Below are positions 28,424-37,261 of a stretch of DNA of 64,000 nucleotides, piece by piece. Within the stretch, counting starts at the first letter, position 1. Each line of letters opens with the position of its first letter. Source of the DNA: Rhizobiales bacterium Y(2018) (GTDB taxonomy: Bacteria; Pseudomonadota; Alphaproteobacteria; Rhizobiales; Aestuariivirgaceae); the NCBI GenBank assembly GCA_005502925.1, contig SCPD01000019.1, forward strand, positions 62,001 to 126,000. The letters run 5' to 3'. The position numbers were made by a program, and so were the translations under genes. The notes under the pieces are model-generated. The model was given only the letters and a program-made list of their open reading frames with translations, made no database searches and was not told where the DNA came from.

Positions 28424-28600
28424 AGGGAATGGCTCTAAAGCCACCCTCGCCCTGTCGGCAAAACTATCTCGCGCGCCGTCGCAAGTTTTGCTTGATAAAT
28501 CATGAGGGCGGCACTAGGTTCCGCCCGCTTCGCAAGGCAACCGCCTTGCGAGGCTCCCAATTCGAGGGCCCCATTTTGAAGGTCCTTGAAAACCCAGTGT

Positions 28601-28676
<76 letters not shown>

Positions 28677-28695
28677 CTTTTCCTCCTAGATCACG

Positions 28696-28726
28696 ATGAG
28701 TTTGGATTGTGCCAATCCAAACTCAT
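28696..28726. terminator. Hairpin between tRNA-Ala and the convergent hydrolase gene
   Basis: A perfect 14-base inverted repeat, ATGAGTTTGGATTG and its complement, with a 3-base loop, 20 bases past the tRNA. It lies 45 bases beyond the end of the convergent hydrolase gene, so it could end transcription from either side. The core TTTGGAT/ATCCAAA recurs in a similar position at 48489-48536, so it is a repeated terminator-like element. No T-run. Confidence 0.6.
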
Positions 28727-28771
28727 GAACAGCGATAGATCATCTGGCGTCCGTTAAGGCTGGCGATGGCC

Positions 28772-30019
28772 TTATTGGCTGTCGCCCATATCGCGAATGA
28801 ATCTCTGCAGGACCTGGACGGCGACGGTGACGTCGGGAGCCTCGACCGCTTCGAGCGGCGAGTGGCTGATTCCCTTCTCACAGCGCACGAAGATCATGGC
28901 GATGGGAGCGAGGCTGGCGATCGCCATGCCGTCGTGACCGGCGCCGCTCGGCAGATGCAAGGGATCGATCCCGGCGCCGCGGACCGCCTGATCGAGCTTG
29001 CCGATCAAGTCGGGCGAGCAGGGCGCGGCGCGCGTCTCCAATATCGTGACGGTCTTCAAGCCGACGCCGCGCGCTTCGGCGAGGCGGGCGACCTCGCCGT
29101 CGATGCGGGCGACCATGTCCTTCAGGGTCTCATCGCTGCGCGCCCGCATGTCCAGGCTGATCGTCACATGCCCGGGGATCACATTGATGGCGCCGGGCTT
29201 GACGTCGACCTGGCCGACGGTCGCCACGGCGTCGGGAATGCCGGCGGCGATCCGCTCCGCCGCCAGAGCGATCTCCGCCGCGGCGAGGAAAGGGTCATGG
29301 CGCAGCCGCATCGGTACGGTGCCGGCGTGATTGGGTTCGCTCGTCAAGGTCACGCGCTTGCGGATCTGCGCGCTGATCGAAGAGACGATGCCGACCGGCA
29401 GATTGCGGTGTTCGAGAACGGGTCCTTGCTCGATATGCAATTCGACATAGGCAAGAACGTCCTCGGCCTTGCGCGCCGCTTCGCCGATCCGCGCCGGATC
29501 GATGCCGAAGTCGCGCAATGCCGTCGCGATCGACACGCCATTTCGATCCTCGATCGAAAGCTCGTTCGGCAGGAGTGAGCCGGCGACGGCGCGACTGCCG
29601 ATCAGCGTCGTTCCGAAGCGCGTTCCTTCCTCATCGCCAAAAGCGATGATCTCGATGCCGAAGGGCAGGCGGCGCTTCTCCTGATGGAGCACGCTGACGC
29701 AGTCGATGGCGCAGATCACGCCCAAGGGGCCGTCATATTTGCCGGCATCGATCACGCTGTCGATATGCGAGCCGAGGATGAGCGAAGGACTTCCCTGTTG
29801 CGCCGGCGCGTAGCGCCCGACGACATTGGCCGCTTCATCCACATGCACGTCCATGCCGGCCTCGCGCATCCAGCCGGAGACGAGCTCTATCGCGCGCTTG
29901 TGTTCATCGGTGAGGAAGAGGCGGGTGACACCGGCGCCGGGTTTGCTGATGGCGGCCAATTCGTCGCAACGGCGCAGGATGCGGGTACCGGGATCGGCTT
30001 CGCTGAGATAGGAATGCAT
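28772..30019 (-). CDS. allC: Allantoate amidohydrolase (M20 hydantoinase/carbamoylase family)
   Basis: A 415-residue dinuclear-metal amidase. GSHIDSVIDAGKYDGPLGV (metal His and Asp, about residues 84-102), FGDEEGTRFGTTLIGS (metal Glu pair), VELHIEQGPVLE (metal His), and GAGHDGMAIA near the end are the family motifs. Such enzymes hydrolyse allantoate, ureidoglycolate or N-carbamoyl amino acids. The divergent gene for ureidoglycine aminohydrolase, which uses the product of allantoate hydrolysis, favours allantoate as substrate. Confidence 0.85.
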   Translation of the reverse strand: MHSYLSEADPGTRILRRCDELAAISKPGAGVTRLFLTDEHKRAIELVSGWMREAGMDVHVDEAANVVGRYAPAQQGSPSLILGSHIDSVIDAGKYDGPLGVICAIDCVSVLHQEKRRLPFGIEIIAFGDEEGTRFGTTLIGSRAVAGSLLPNELSIEDRNGVSIATALRDFGIDPARIGEAARKAEDVLAYVELHIEQGPVLEHRNLPVGIVSSISAQIRKRVTLTSEPNHAGTVPMRLRHDPFLAAAEIALAAERIAAGIPDAVATVGQVDVKPGAINVIPGHVTISLDMRARSDETLKDMVARIDGEVARLAEARGVGLKTVTILETRAAPCSPDLIGKLDQAVRGAGIDPLHLPSGAGHDGMAIASLAPIAMIFVRCEKGISHSPLEAVEAPDVTVAVQVLQRFIRDMGDSQ

Positions 30020-30181
30020 GGCGGATTAAGGTGAAAGCTGCATGGACGACACCTTTCTAACTTGCGCTCCTGCTGGTCGCAAGGGAAGGCCGAATCTGGC
30101 TCTGCGTTGACTTTTGCAGATGGCCCAATTAGGCAACCCGGCATGGCAGAGGGCGCTGCCCCCGAATTCAACGAGGTCATC

Positions 30182-30928
30182 ATGCGACAGAGTCTTGGCG
30201 AAACGCGGTCATCGGTCGGCACACGGCATGCTCTGATCTGCCCTGACAGCCATGAGCGCACGACCCTGCCCGGATGGTCCGGCTCGCAGATCATCATTCT
30301 CGCCTCGCCGCAGATCGGCGCCAAATTCGTCGAATATTTCGTGGAGATGGCGCCGGGAACGAAAGCCGACGCTCCGGCCGCGGGCATCGAGAGATTCTTC
30401 TTCGTGCTCGAAGGCGAGGCCGCCTTGTCGCTCGACGGCGAGAACCACGCCATGACGGTCGAAGGTTATGCGTTCCTGCCCGCCGGCAAGGCACACACCC
30501 TTTCTTCGGCGGCGGGCGCCAAGCTGGCGGTCATCGAGCGCCATTATGTCCGCCTCGAGGGTACCGCGGGTCCGAAGGCGATCGTCAACAATGCGCGCAA
30601 CCTGCCGGTGGCGCGCTTGAAGGGTGATGACCGTTTGCCGCTGCAGAAGCTTCTGCCCGAGAATCCGGCCTTCGACTGCGAAGTCAATATCATGGGCTTC
30701 GAGCCGGGCGCCTCGCTCCATTATGTCGAGACCCATTTCATGGAGCATGGCCTGGTGATGCTGGACGGCGGCGGTGTCTATCGCCTCGACAATTCCTGGT
30801 ATTCGGTCAGCGCCGGCGATTTCATCTGGATGGGCCCGTTCTGCCCGCAATGGTTCGGCGCGATCGGCCGCACCAATGCCCGCTATCTCATCTACAAGAA
30901 CTGGAATCGGACGCCCTTCGAATCCTGA
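30182..30928 (+). CDS. allE: (S)-ureidoglycine aminohydrolase
   Basis: A 248-residue bicupin. It converts (S)-ureidoglycine to (S)-ureidoglycolate and ammonia in purine (ureide) breakdown. The second cupin has HYVETHFMEHGLVML with its metal-binding Glu and His, VYRLDNSWYSVSAGDFIWM and the typical YLIYKNWNRTP ending. ATG 30182 is chosen because GAGGT precedes it and the protein then starts MRQSLGETRSSV at the usual point. It is divergent from the allantoate amidohydrolase; the region between has a TTGACT (30107-30112) with a poor -10. Confidence 0.93.
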   Translation: MRQSLGETRSSVGTRHALICPDSHERTTLPGWSGSQIIILASPQIGAKFVEYFVEMAPGTKADAPAAGIERFFFVLEGEAALSLDGENHAMTVEGYAFLPAGKAHTLSSAAGAKLAVIERHYVRLEGTAGPKAIVNNARNLPVARLKGDDRLPLQKLLPENPAFDCEVNIMGFEPGASLHYVETHFMEHGLVMLDGGGVYRLDNSWYSVSAGDFIWMGPFCPQWFGAIGRTNARYLIYKNWNRTPFES

Positions 30929-30946
30929 CGCCGGCCAGGCGTCAGG
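30924..30946 (+). terminator. Hairpin overlapping the allE stop codon
   Basis: Perfect 9-base arms CCTGACGCC/GGCGTCAGG with loop GGCCA. The stop codon TGA of allE lies in the left arm. Likely a transcription end or message-stabilising hairpin; no strong T-run follows. Confidence 0.5.
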
Positions 30947-31102
30947 CCTGACTGTCCGCGGTAACAACATGGGCGATCGAGGCGCCCAGGTCGTCTCCGC
31001 CTTGATTTCGTCGCCAGTGTCCCGGATAGTCGCGTGCGAGTTTCTGGATCGGACGGCATGCGATCTTCTCTGTGCGCGTTGGGCGCCATCGGCGATAGGC
31101 GG

Positions 31103-34100
31103 ATGGGCGGGCGGCTGGTCTTGCTGCTTGCCCTGTTGGCGCTGCTTTTCGTGACGGCGGCCGCGGCGGAGGAGAAGCCGCTGCGGGGTGTTGCTCTCGT
31201 CATCGGCAATGGCGCTTACGAGCATCTCACCAAATTGCCGAATCCCGCCAATGACGCGGATGCGATCGAAGGTCTGTTGTCCGATCTGGGCTTCGATTCC
31301 GTGCGCCGCGCCGATCGTGGCGGCGCCGAGCTCAAGCGCGATCTCGAGCGTTTCGCCGAGGATGCCCGCGATGCCGATGTCGCGGTACTGTATTATTCCG
31401 GCCACGGCATCGAGGCCGCCGGCGAGAACTACCTGGTGCCCGTCGATGCCGACCTGTCGGCGCTCGATGTGGCGGGCGAGAAGCTGGTACCCGTCTCGGC
31501 CCTGATCGCGAAACTGCAGGCCGAGGTCCCCGTCCTCATCGTGATGCTCGATGCCTGCCGCAATAATCCGTTTCCGCCGGATGCGATGGTGCGTGTCGCA
31601 GCCGGCGCCACCGCGGCGCCCATGACCGCGGGCGGCCTCGGCCAGATACGCAGCGCCGCGAGTATCGAAGCCGAAGGCGCCACACCCGCCGCCACCGAGA
31701 ATGTCGGGTCCGTCCTGGCCTTCGCGGCCGAGCCGGGACGCGTCGCGCTCGACGGCGACGCCGGTGGCAACAGTCCCTATGCCGCCGCCGTGCTGCGTCA
31801 TTTCTCGGCGATGAATGGCGAGGAGTTCGGTCTCGTCATGCGCCTGGTGGCCGAGGAGGTCTATCTCAAGACAGGGGGCCGCCAGCGGCCCTGGATGAAT
31901 GAGAGCCTGCGCCGGCTTTTGCATTTCGGCGGCACGCCCAAGGAGGCCGACGGCGCCGAGGGCGACATCCTGCGCGAACGCCGCAAGCTTCTCGTCACCA
32001 TCTCGACGCTTCCCGATGCCGAACGCCGCCGCATCGAAAAGGTGTCGGCCGAAGGCGGCGTGCCGATGGATGCGGTCTTCGCTATGCTGAAGGCGATGGG
32101 TGCGGAGGCACCGTCCGATCCGGCCGCGCTCGAAGCGGCGCTACGCCGCAATGTGGAGGTCCTGCGCGAGATGACCGCCGAGCGCCAGGCGCTCACCACC
32201 ACCGAGCCCGAGATCACGCGCCTGATGGGGCTCGCCGATCGTGCCGTCGCCGAAGGCGCGCTCGAGGCCGCGATGGCGCTTCAGGCGCAGGCGGCCGAGC
32301 TCGCCGACCAGCAGCGCGGCAAGATCGAAGACATCCAGAAGGACATCAATGCGCGTATCCTCGAACTGGCTTCCGTCGACGAACGCCGCGCCGAGACCTT
32401 CCTGATCGCGTTCAAGCACCGCTTTGCGGCCGAGGAATATGAGTTCATCGCGCGCGACCTGCGCGATCTCGATCCCGATCGCTCCTATAGGCTCGCCCGC
32501 AAGGCGGTCGCCGCTTACATCGATGCCGGCCGTTACGGCCGTGGCGCCATCGAGCAGGTCGCCGGCTATGATCTCGCCCGTGAGACGCTCGATCTCGGGC
32601 AAGGCAAATATGATGAGATCGAGACCGCCGATCTCAAATCCGATCTCGCTTATCTTCTCTATCTCAATGGCGAGGTGGTGCGGAAAGTCGCTCAGATCGA
32701 GGAGGCGGGGACGATCTTCGCCGAGATTCTACCGGTCGTGGATCGCGCCGGCACGCTGGCGCAACGCATCGAGATGCGCCGGCGGCTGGGCGCCCTGCAG
32801 CTGGCGCTGGGAAAGCTGACGGGTGAGGAGGCGGCAATTTCAAATGCCGTCGGTCTGCTGGAGCAGGCATTGTCGCTTTTCCCCGCCGGTGGCGAGAAGG
32901 CGCAACGTCTGGGCGTCGAGCGTGTGCTGGCGACGGCGCTCGCGCGCTTGGGCAGTGTGCGCGGAGACGCCGCGCCGATCGCGCGCGCCGTTTCTCTGCT
33001 CGAAGCCCAGCTCGCAGGCCTCACCGCGCAAGCTGCGCCCCTCGAATGGGCCTCGGCCCAGGACGCTTTGGGCGAGGTCAAGCGTACGCTCGGCATGCTG
33101 CGGGGCGACAATGCCATTCTCGCTGCGGCGGTTGAGCATTATCGTGCCGCGCTCACTGCGCGTCCCAAGGAGAAGATGCCGCGCCAGCACAATGACACGC
33201 TTTTCGCCTTGGCTGAATCGTTCCGCGAGCTCGGGCTTCGGGAAACCGGTGACGCCGCGCTGCGAGAATCGGTGAAGCTGCACCAGGAGGCGCTTGCCGA
33301 CAGATTCTCCGACTATGAGACCAGCCGCTGGACCGACAGCATGATCGCGCGCGGTCTCGCTTTCCAGGCTTTGGCGGGGCGCAGCAAGGATGCCGCCGAT
33401 GCGGCCGACGCTGTCGCTTCCTTCAACGAGGCATTCTATCTTTTCCGGCGCGCCGGCGAAATACAGGATCTTTCGCGTTTCACCGACAACTCTGTCCGCA
33501 TCGCCGCGGCCCTTGAGGATCTGGCCGCACTTGACGGCAAGGCGTCGCGCCTGGTGCTTGCCGTCGAAGCGCGCCGCAATGCGCTCGAGGCCGCCCGCAG
33601 CTTGCCGGATCGTGCTGGCGAGCTGCCGGCGCTCGAAGAGGCGCTGCGCAAGACGCAAGCGCGGCTTGCCGCCGCGGGCGCTCCGTCATTCGCCGCCGAT
33701 GGCCCGATCCGCGCACGTTTCGAGACCGAGGCCGACGCCTGGTCGGAGAGCCGGCTCAGAACGGGGCTCGAGCGCATCGACCAGGCACGCACTGAGCAGA
33801 CGGTGGCGCGCTGGAGCAACGCGGTATTGACACTCCGAACGGCGCTCGACTCGAGTTTTGTCGGGGTGGCGCCGCTCGATCGCGCCCGCATGCGGCTGGG
33901 CTTCGCGGAGAGTCTGGCCGGCGCGGCGATGATCGATCCCAAGGTGGCGGAGATGGATCCGCTGCTCCAGGCGAGCAATGCGGCCTTCGCCGATGAAAGC
34001 ACGCTGGGCGCGAACATACTCGCACCGCTGCGCGTCGACCTTGGTTTTCTCCTCGCCACCCGCTTCCCGGCCGCCACGGATGCCCGCCAGCCGACGGCGC

Positions 34101-34666
34101 AGGACATGGCGGAGCTTATCACTGCGGCCCGGCATTTGCGGCTGGCGCTCATCGGAACGCCGGCCGGCAATATCGGCGCCAACTGGATGGAGCTCGCCGA
34201 TTTCGTCGTCGACCGGCTCACCTCGTACAGCGCCGTGGCAACCGATCAGGATGCGCTCGCCACCGAAATGGTGGGGCTCGCCAAGGTCACGCTGGCGGCG
34301 ACCGCCGCATCGGACAGATCGGCGACGGCGAGACGCGAAAGATTTATGGCCGATGCGGTCTTCCGGGCCGCCTATGAGTCGGATGCCGCCGCAATCGCGC
34401 AAGCCGCCAAGCATGCGCGCCGCGCCGTGACTCTCTACGGCGAGCTCGCCGAACCGGTGAATGCGGCCTTCGCCCATAACGCGCTCTGCTCGATCGTCTC
34501 CTTCCAGGCCAAGAAAGCGGCGGACAAGGTGATGGCCGATGAAGCGATCGCGTCATGCGAGAAGGCCGTTACTCTCGCGGCCACTGACCCGAATGGCGTC
34601 AACTGGAAGGCCTATCTCGACGGACAATTGGAGGCGGTGCGCAAGATCAGGGCGGCTATCCCCTGA
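31103..34666 (+). CDS. Secreted caspase-fold (peptidase C14) protein with long helical-repeat tail
   Basis: About 1187 residues. A signal peptide (MGGRLVLLLALLALLFVTAA) leads to a caspase-fold domain, ALVIGNGAYEHLTKLPNPAN, with catalytic His101 in YYSGHGIE and Cys152 in MLDACRNNPF, both intact. The following 850 or so residues are Ala/Arg/Glu-rich and helical with TPR-like periodicity (for example AISNAVGLLEQALSLFPAGG). Bacterial orthocaspases cleave after Arg or Lys; target unknown. In-frame starts at 31058 (ATG) and 31034 (GTG) exist; 31103 is preferred as it gives the cleanest signal peptide. It stands alone after the allE gene. Confidence 0.85.
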   Translation: MGGRLVLLLALLALLFVTAAAAEEKPLRGVALVIGNGAYEHLTKLPNPANDADAIEGLLSDLGFDSVRRADRGGAELKRDLERFAEDARDADVAVLYYSGHGIEAAGENYLVPVDADLSALDVAGEKLVPVSALIAKLQAEVPVLIVMLDACRNNPFPPDAMVRVAAGATAAPMTAGGLGQIRSAASIEAEGATPAATENVGSVLAFAAEPGRVALDGDAGGNSPYAAAVLRHFSAMNGEEFGLVMRLVAEEVYLKTGGRQRPWMNESLRRLLHFGGTPKEADGAEGDILRERRKLLVTISTLPDAERRRIEKVSAEGGVPMDAVFAMLKAMGAEAPSDPAALEAALRRNVEVLREMTAERQALTTTEPEITRLMGLADRAVAEGALEAAMALQAQAAELADQQRGKIEDIQKDINARILELASVDERRAETFLIAFKHRFAAEEYEFIARDLRDLDPDRSYRLARKAVAAYIDAGRYGRGAIEQVAGYDLARETLDLGQGKYDEIETADLKSDLAYLLYLNGEVVRKVAQIEEAGTIFAEILPVVDRAGTLAQRIEMRRRLGALQLALGKLTGEEAAISNAVGLLEQALSLFPAGGEKAQRLGVERVLATALARLGSVRGDAAPIARAVSLLEAQLAGLTAQAAPLEWASAQDALGEVKRTLGMLRGDNAILAAAVEHYRAALTARPKEKMPRQHNDTLFALAESFRELGLRETGDAALRESVKLHQEALADRFSDYETSRWTDSMIARGLAFQALAGRSKDAADAADAVASFNEAFYLFRRAGEIQDLSRFTDNSVRIAAALEDLAALDGKASRLVLAVEARRNALEAARSLPDRAGELPALEEALRKTQARLAAAGAPSFAADGPIRARFETEADAWSESRLRTGLERIDQARTEQTVARWSNAVLTLRTALDSSFVGVAPLDRARMRLGFAESLAGAAMIDPKVAEMDPLLQASNAAFADESTLGANILAPLRVDLGFLLATRFPAATDARQPTAQDMAELITAARHLRLALIGTPAGNIGANWMELADFVVDRLTSYSAVATDQDALATEMVGLAKVTLAATAASDRSATARRERFMADAVFRAAYESDAAAIAQAAKHARRAVTLYGELAEPVNAAFAHNALCSIVSFQAKKAADKVMADEAIASCEKAVTLAATDPNGVNWKAYLDGQLEAVRKIRAAIP

Positions 34667-34768
34667 CCTCTGTAACTTAATCGTTACACCTCGTGAAAGC
34701 GGTTGATCCGGCCCGCTTTTTGCCGAATATCCTCACCATACCTTTCGGTTAAGAGGAGGAGTCTCTTC

Positions 34769-34945
34769 ATGTCCATCATCGCTGCGGCGCTCTGGTATTT
34801 TGTGGTCTTCGAGGCCGATGGTGGATTGGTGACGACTCCCATGCCTTTCGACAGCGACGAGCAATGCCAGATGGCGAAGACCGAGTTCCAGGAGAAATAT
34901 CCGACCGCGACCTGGGATATGGAGTGCATCACATCCGATCAGTGA
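34769..34945 (+). CDS. Small secreted or membrane-anchored hypothetical protein
   Basis: A 58-residue protein. MSIIAAALWYFVVFE is a short hydrophobic start, and two Cys (EQCQMA and MECITS) could form a disulfide. AAGAGGAGGA lies before the ATG at 34769, a strong ribosome site. The pattern of a short leader and a two-Cys tail is common among small alphaproteobacterial proteins of unknown role. Its last 7 bases overlap the end of the convergent cyclotransferase gene. Confidence 0.7.
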   Translation: MSIIAAALWYFVVFEADGGLVTTPMPFDSDEQCQMAKTEFQEKYPTATWDMECITSDQ

Positions 34946-35457
34946 TCCTGTCTTCGTAACAGGCTGAGGGCTTCGTGCCGGCTGGCGCGCGTCTGGTCGG
35001 GATCTTCACGACAGGCTGTCGCGCTGAGGTCTCGCACGATCTTTTCATCGAAAGCATGCTCGCGCGCGCCGGCGAGGATCAGCGCCAGATACCAGTCATA
35101 AGGTTGCAGCGTTTTGTCGAGATCGGTGGCGATATAGGTCGCCGCCTGGGCGATCTCGTTGGTGTCCTTTAGGCGGATGGCAAAATCATCAGCGCGGCGA
35201 TAGCCGCGTCCCGCTCCTTCGAAACCGTCGAGAGCTATGAGATCATCGACGGTGATCGTGAACAAGACGCCGGGCTGCGCCGCACCCGGACTGGCGGTGA
35301 GATGGCCCTTGCCCGACCCGTCGCGTCCCTTCTTCCAGAAAGTCAGCCGGTGATCTTGCGCAAAAGCGACACCGGCCGGCCGGGCGCTCGGGCAGCGCGC
35401 CTGGAGCCGCGTAGTCAGCATGTTGGAGCCATAGGCGAAATAGAGAACTGTTCGCAT
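34939..35457 (-). CDS. Gamma-glutamylcyclotransferase-like (GGCT fold) protein
   Basis: A 172-residue protein with the start YFAYGSNML (residues 6-14), the signature of the gamma-glutamylcyclotransferase/AIG2 fold, in which YGSN binds the gamma-glutamyl group, and the catalytic Glu expected in DGFEGAGRGYRR (about residue 79). Members release 5-oxoproline from gamma-glutamyl peptides or modify small metabolites. RLKDTNEIAQAATYIA follows the usual pattern. It ends tail to tail with the 58-residue protein gene. Confidence 0.87.
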   Translation of the reverse strand: MRTVLYFAYGSNMLTTRLQARCPSARPAGVAFAQDHRLTFWKKGRDGSGKGHLTASPGAAQPGVLFTITVDDLIALDGFEGAGRGYRRADDFAIRLKDTNEIAQAATYIATDLDKTLQPYDWYLALILAGAREHAFDEKIVRDLSATACREDPDQTRASRHEALSLLRRQDH

Positions 35458-35493
35458 TCGCCTCTGATAGCGTCCCTCGCCACCACATTAAAC

Positions 35494-35522
35494 TTGACTA
35501 TTTTACTCGGGAATTATAGGCG
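35494..35522 (+). promoter_or_regulatory. Putative promoter of the FecBCD-type operon
   Basis: TTGACT (35494-35499) is a 5/6 match to the -35 box; an AT-rich stretch GGGAATTATAGG follows, with ATTATA 14 bases and TAGGCG 17 bases from it. Neither -10 is ideal, but this is the only AT-rich block in the gap before the binding-protein gene. The same gap is divergent from the cyclotransferase gene. Confidence 0.3.
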
Positions 35523-35555
35523 CAAGGCGGGTTCTTTCAATCAGGGGATGCGACC

Positions 35556-36635
35556 ATGAAGTTTCGGGGATATTTCGGCCTGGCGCTGGGCCTTGCCGGG
35601 CTCACTTTCTGGGGCGGTTCGGCGCTGGCCGAGACGCTGACGGTCACCGACTCGCGCGGACAGAAGATCGAGATCGCCCAGCCGGTCGAGAAGGTCGCCA
35701 TCTTCCCTCTGCCGATCCCCGAGGCGCTGATTGCCCTCGATGGCGGGACTGAGCGCCTGCTGGCGATCAACCCGCGCGCCCAGGCGGCGCTGATGAAGGG
35801 CGTCATCGGGCAGCTCTTCCCCGAGATCGCCCAGATCCGCACCGATCTCGTCGCGCCCAATTTCATTCCCAATGTCGAGGAGATTCTGAAGGCCGATCCC
35901 GATGTGGTCCTGCAATGGCAGGCGAAAGGCGACGAGCGCGTTGCGCCGATGGAGAATGCCGGCATCAAGGTGGCGACGGTGAGCACCGAGTCGCGTGAGA
36001 CGCGCCGCGGCTATATCGCCATGCTGGGCCAGATCCTCGGCAGGCAAGATCGCGCCAAGGCATTCCTCGACTGGGAGGACAAGACCGTCGCCGATATCGC
36101 GGAGGTGCTCAAGGCCGCCGGCCGGCCCAAGCCGCGCATCGCCTTCATCGACAGCATGAACGGCAATGAGTTCGTCGTTTTCGGCCGCGAGGAAGCTTAC
36201 TTCGCCGCGTCGGGCCTCATCAATGCCGCGACGGAGGCGGGCTTCACCGAGGGCTCGGTCAAGGTCGGTGCGGAATCACTCCTCGAATGGCAGCCCGACA
36301 TCGTCTTCGTCAATTACTACAATGACAGCATCAAGCCCGAGGATATCCTCGCCCATCCGGTGCTGGCCGGGCTCGATGCGGTGAAGAGCGGCCGGGTCTA
36401 CAAGACGCCGGCCATCGATCCCGCGACCGCGGCGGGCGGCGAGATCGCTTATCTGTGGTTCGCCGAGATCGGCTATCCCGACCTCTTCACCGCCGACATG
36501 CGCACCATCGTGAAGGACGGCCTCAAGCTTCTCTATGGCAAGGAGCTGAGCGCCGGGCAGATCGACCAGCTGATGCAGATGGAGTGGAACGGCAAGAGCG
36601 CCGGTTATGCCGGGACCTTCGGCGCCGGCCAATGA
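35556..36635 (+). CDS. Metal-chelate/siderophore-type ABC substrate-binding protein (FecB-like)
   Basis: A 359-residue periplasmic protein with signal peptide MKFRGYFGLALGLAGLTFWG, cleaved after SALA. The TroA/FecB-type body follows, with TVTDSRGQKIEIAQPVEKVA near the start, PNVEEILKADPDVVL and EWQPDIVFVNYYND. This class III binding protein delivers iron chelates, heme, cobalamin or molybdate-like anions to FecCD permeases. It is first in a five-gene operon; the next gene starts inside its stop (ATGA). No TonB receptor is adjacent, so the ligand is open. Confidence 0.88.
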   Translation: MKFRGYFGLALGLAGLTFWGGSALAETLTVTDSRGQKIEIAQPVEKVAIFPLPIPEALIALDGGTERLLAINPRAQAALMKGVIGQLFPEIAQIRTDLVAPNFIPNVEEILKADPDVVLQWQAKGDERVAPMENAGIKVATVSTESRETRRGYIAMLGQILGRQDRAKAFLDWEDKTVADIAEVLKAAGRPKPRIAFIDSMNGNEFVVFGREEAYFAASGLINAATEAGFTEGSVKVGAESLLEWQPDIVFVNYYNDSIKPEDILAHPVLAGLDAVKSGRVYKTPAIDPATAAGGEIAYLWFAEIGYPDLFTADMRTIVKDGLKLLYGKELSAGQIDQLMQMEWNGKSAGYAGTFGAGQ

Positions 36636-37261
36636 CGAAGGATATCGGCTTCGTCACCTCGGGCGATGGCGCGCAGCTGCAATGTTATCGGGATTACCAG
36701 TCGTATCTCGATGCGGAACTCTATCTGCGCACTCTCGATCGCGTCGATCTGACCGATTTCAAGGCGATCGTCATTCCGGACTTCTCCCATCCGGATCTGC
36801 TGCGCCGTCAGGCGCGGCAGATCAACGACTATCTGGCCTCCGGCGGTTTCCTCATCGTCTTCGAGCCGAACCGCATGGATGAATGGCTGGATGTCGTCGA
36901 GGTCCAGTGGTTTTCGCGCGAGACCGAAGATTGGAAATGGTGGATGAAGCCGGGCGGGCGCATGGAGGCCTACCAGCCCGAGCCTTTGCATCCGATGGCG
37001 CGCGCCATACCGCAGGCCGATATGTGCTGGCATTTCTTCGGCGCCTTCAGGCTTCCCGCCGATGCGACGCCGATCCTCAATCTCGACAATGACGAAGGCT
37101 GCCTGATGTATGACCAGCGCGTCGGCACGGGCCGCCTGATCGCCTCGACCATCGATCCGCATACCCATCACGGCCGCCGCTTCATGCCGGCGACGACGCG
37201 TTTCCTCAACGGCTTCTATCCGTGGCTCAAGGCGGAGGTGTCCGGCCGTGGCGCGAACTGA
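36632..37261 (+). CDS. Uncharacterised protein, class I amidotransferase-like fold (A)
   Basis: A 209-residue cytoplasmic protein (no signal peptide). FKAIVIPDFSHPDLLRRQ, then RQINDYLASGGFLIVFEPNR, looks like the alternating strand-helix core of GATase1/ThuA-like proteins, but the G-x-C-x-G nucleophile elbow is absent. The C-terminal GRLIASTIDPHTHHGRRF, with three clustered His, may bind metal. It begins in the stop codon of the binding-protein gene and overlaps the next gene by 14 bases. Related in pattern to its neighbour. Function unknown; context ties it to the importer. Confidence 0.7.
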   Translation: MTKDIGFVTSGDGAQLQCYRDYQSYLDAELYLRTLDRVDLTDFKAIVIPDFSHPDLLRRQARQINDYLASGGFLIVFEPNRMDEWLDVVEVQWFSRETEDWKWWMKPGGRMEAYQPEPLHPMARAIPQADMCWHFFGAFRLPADATPILNLDNDEGCLMYDQRVGTGRLIASTIDPHTHHGRRFMPATTRFLNGFYPWLKAEVSGRGAN

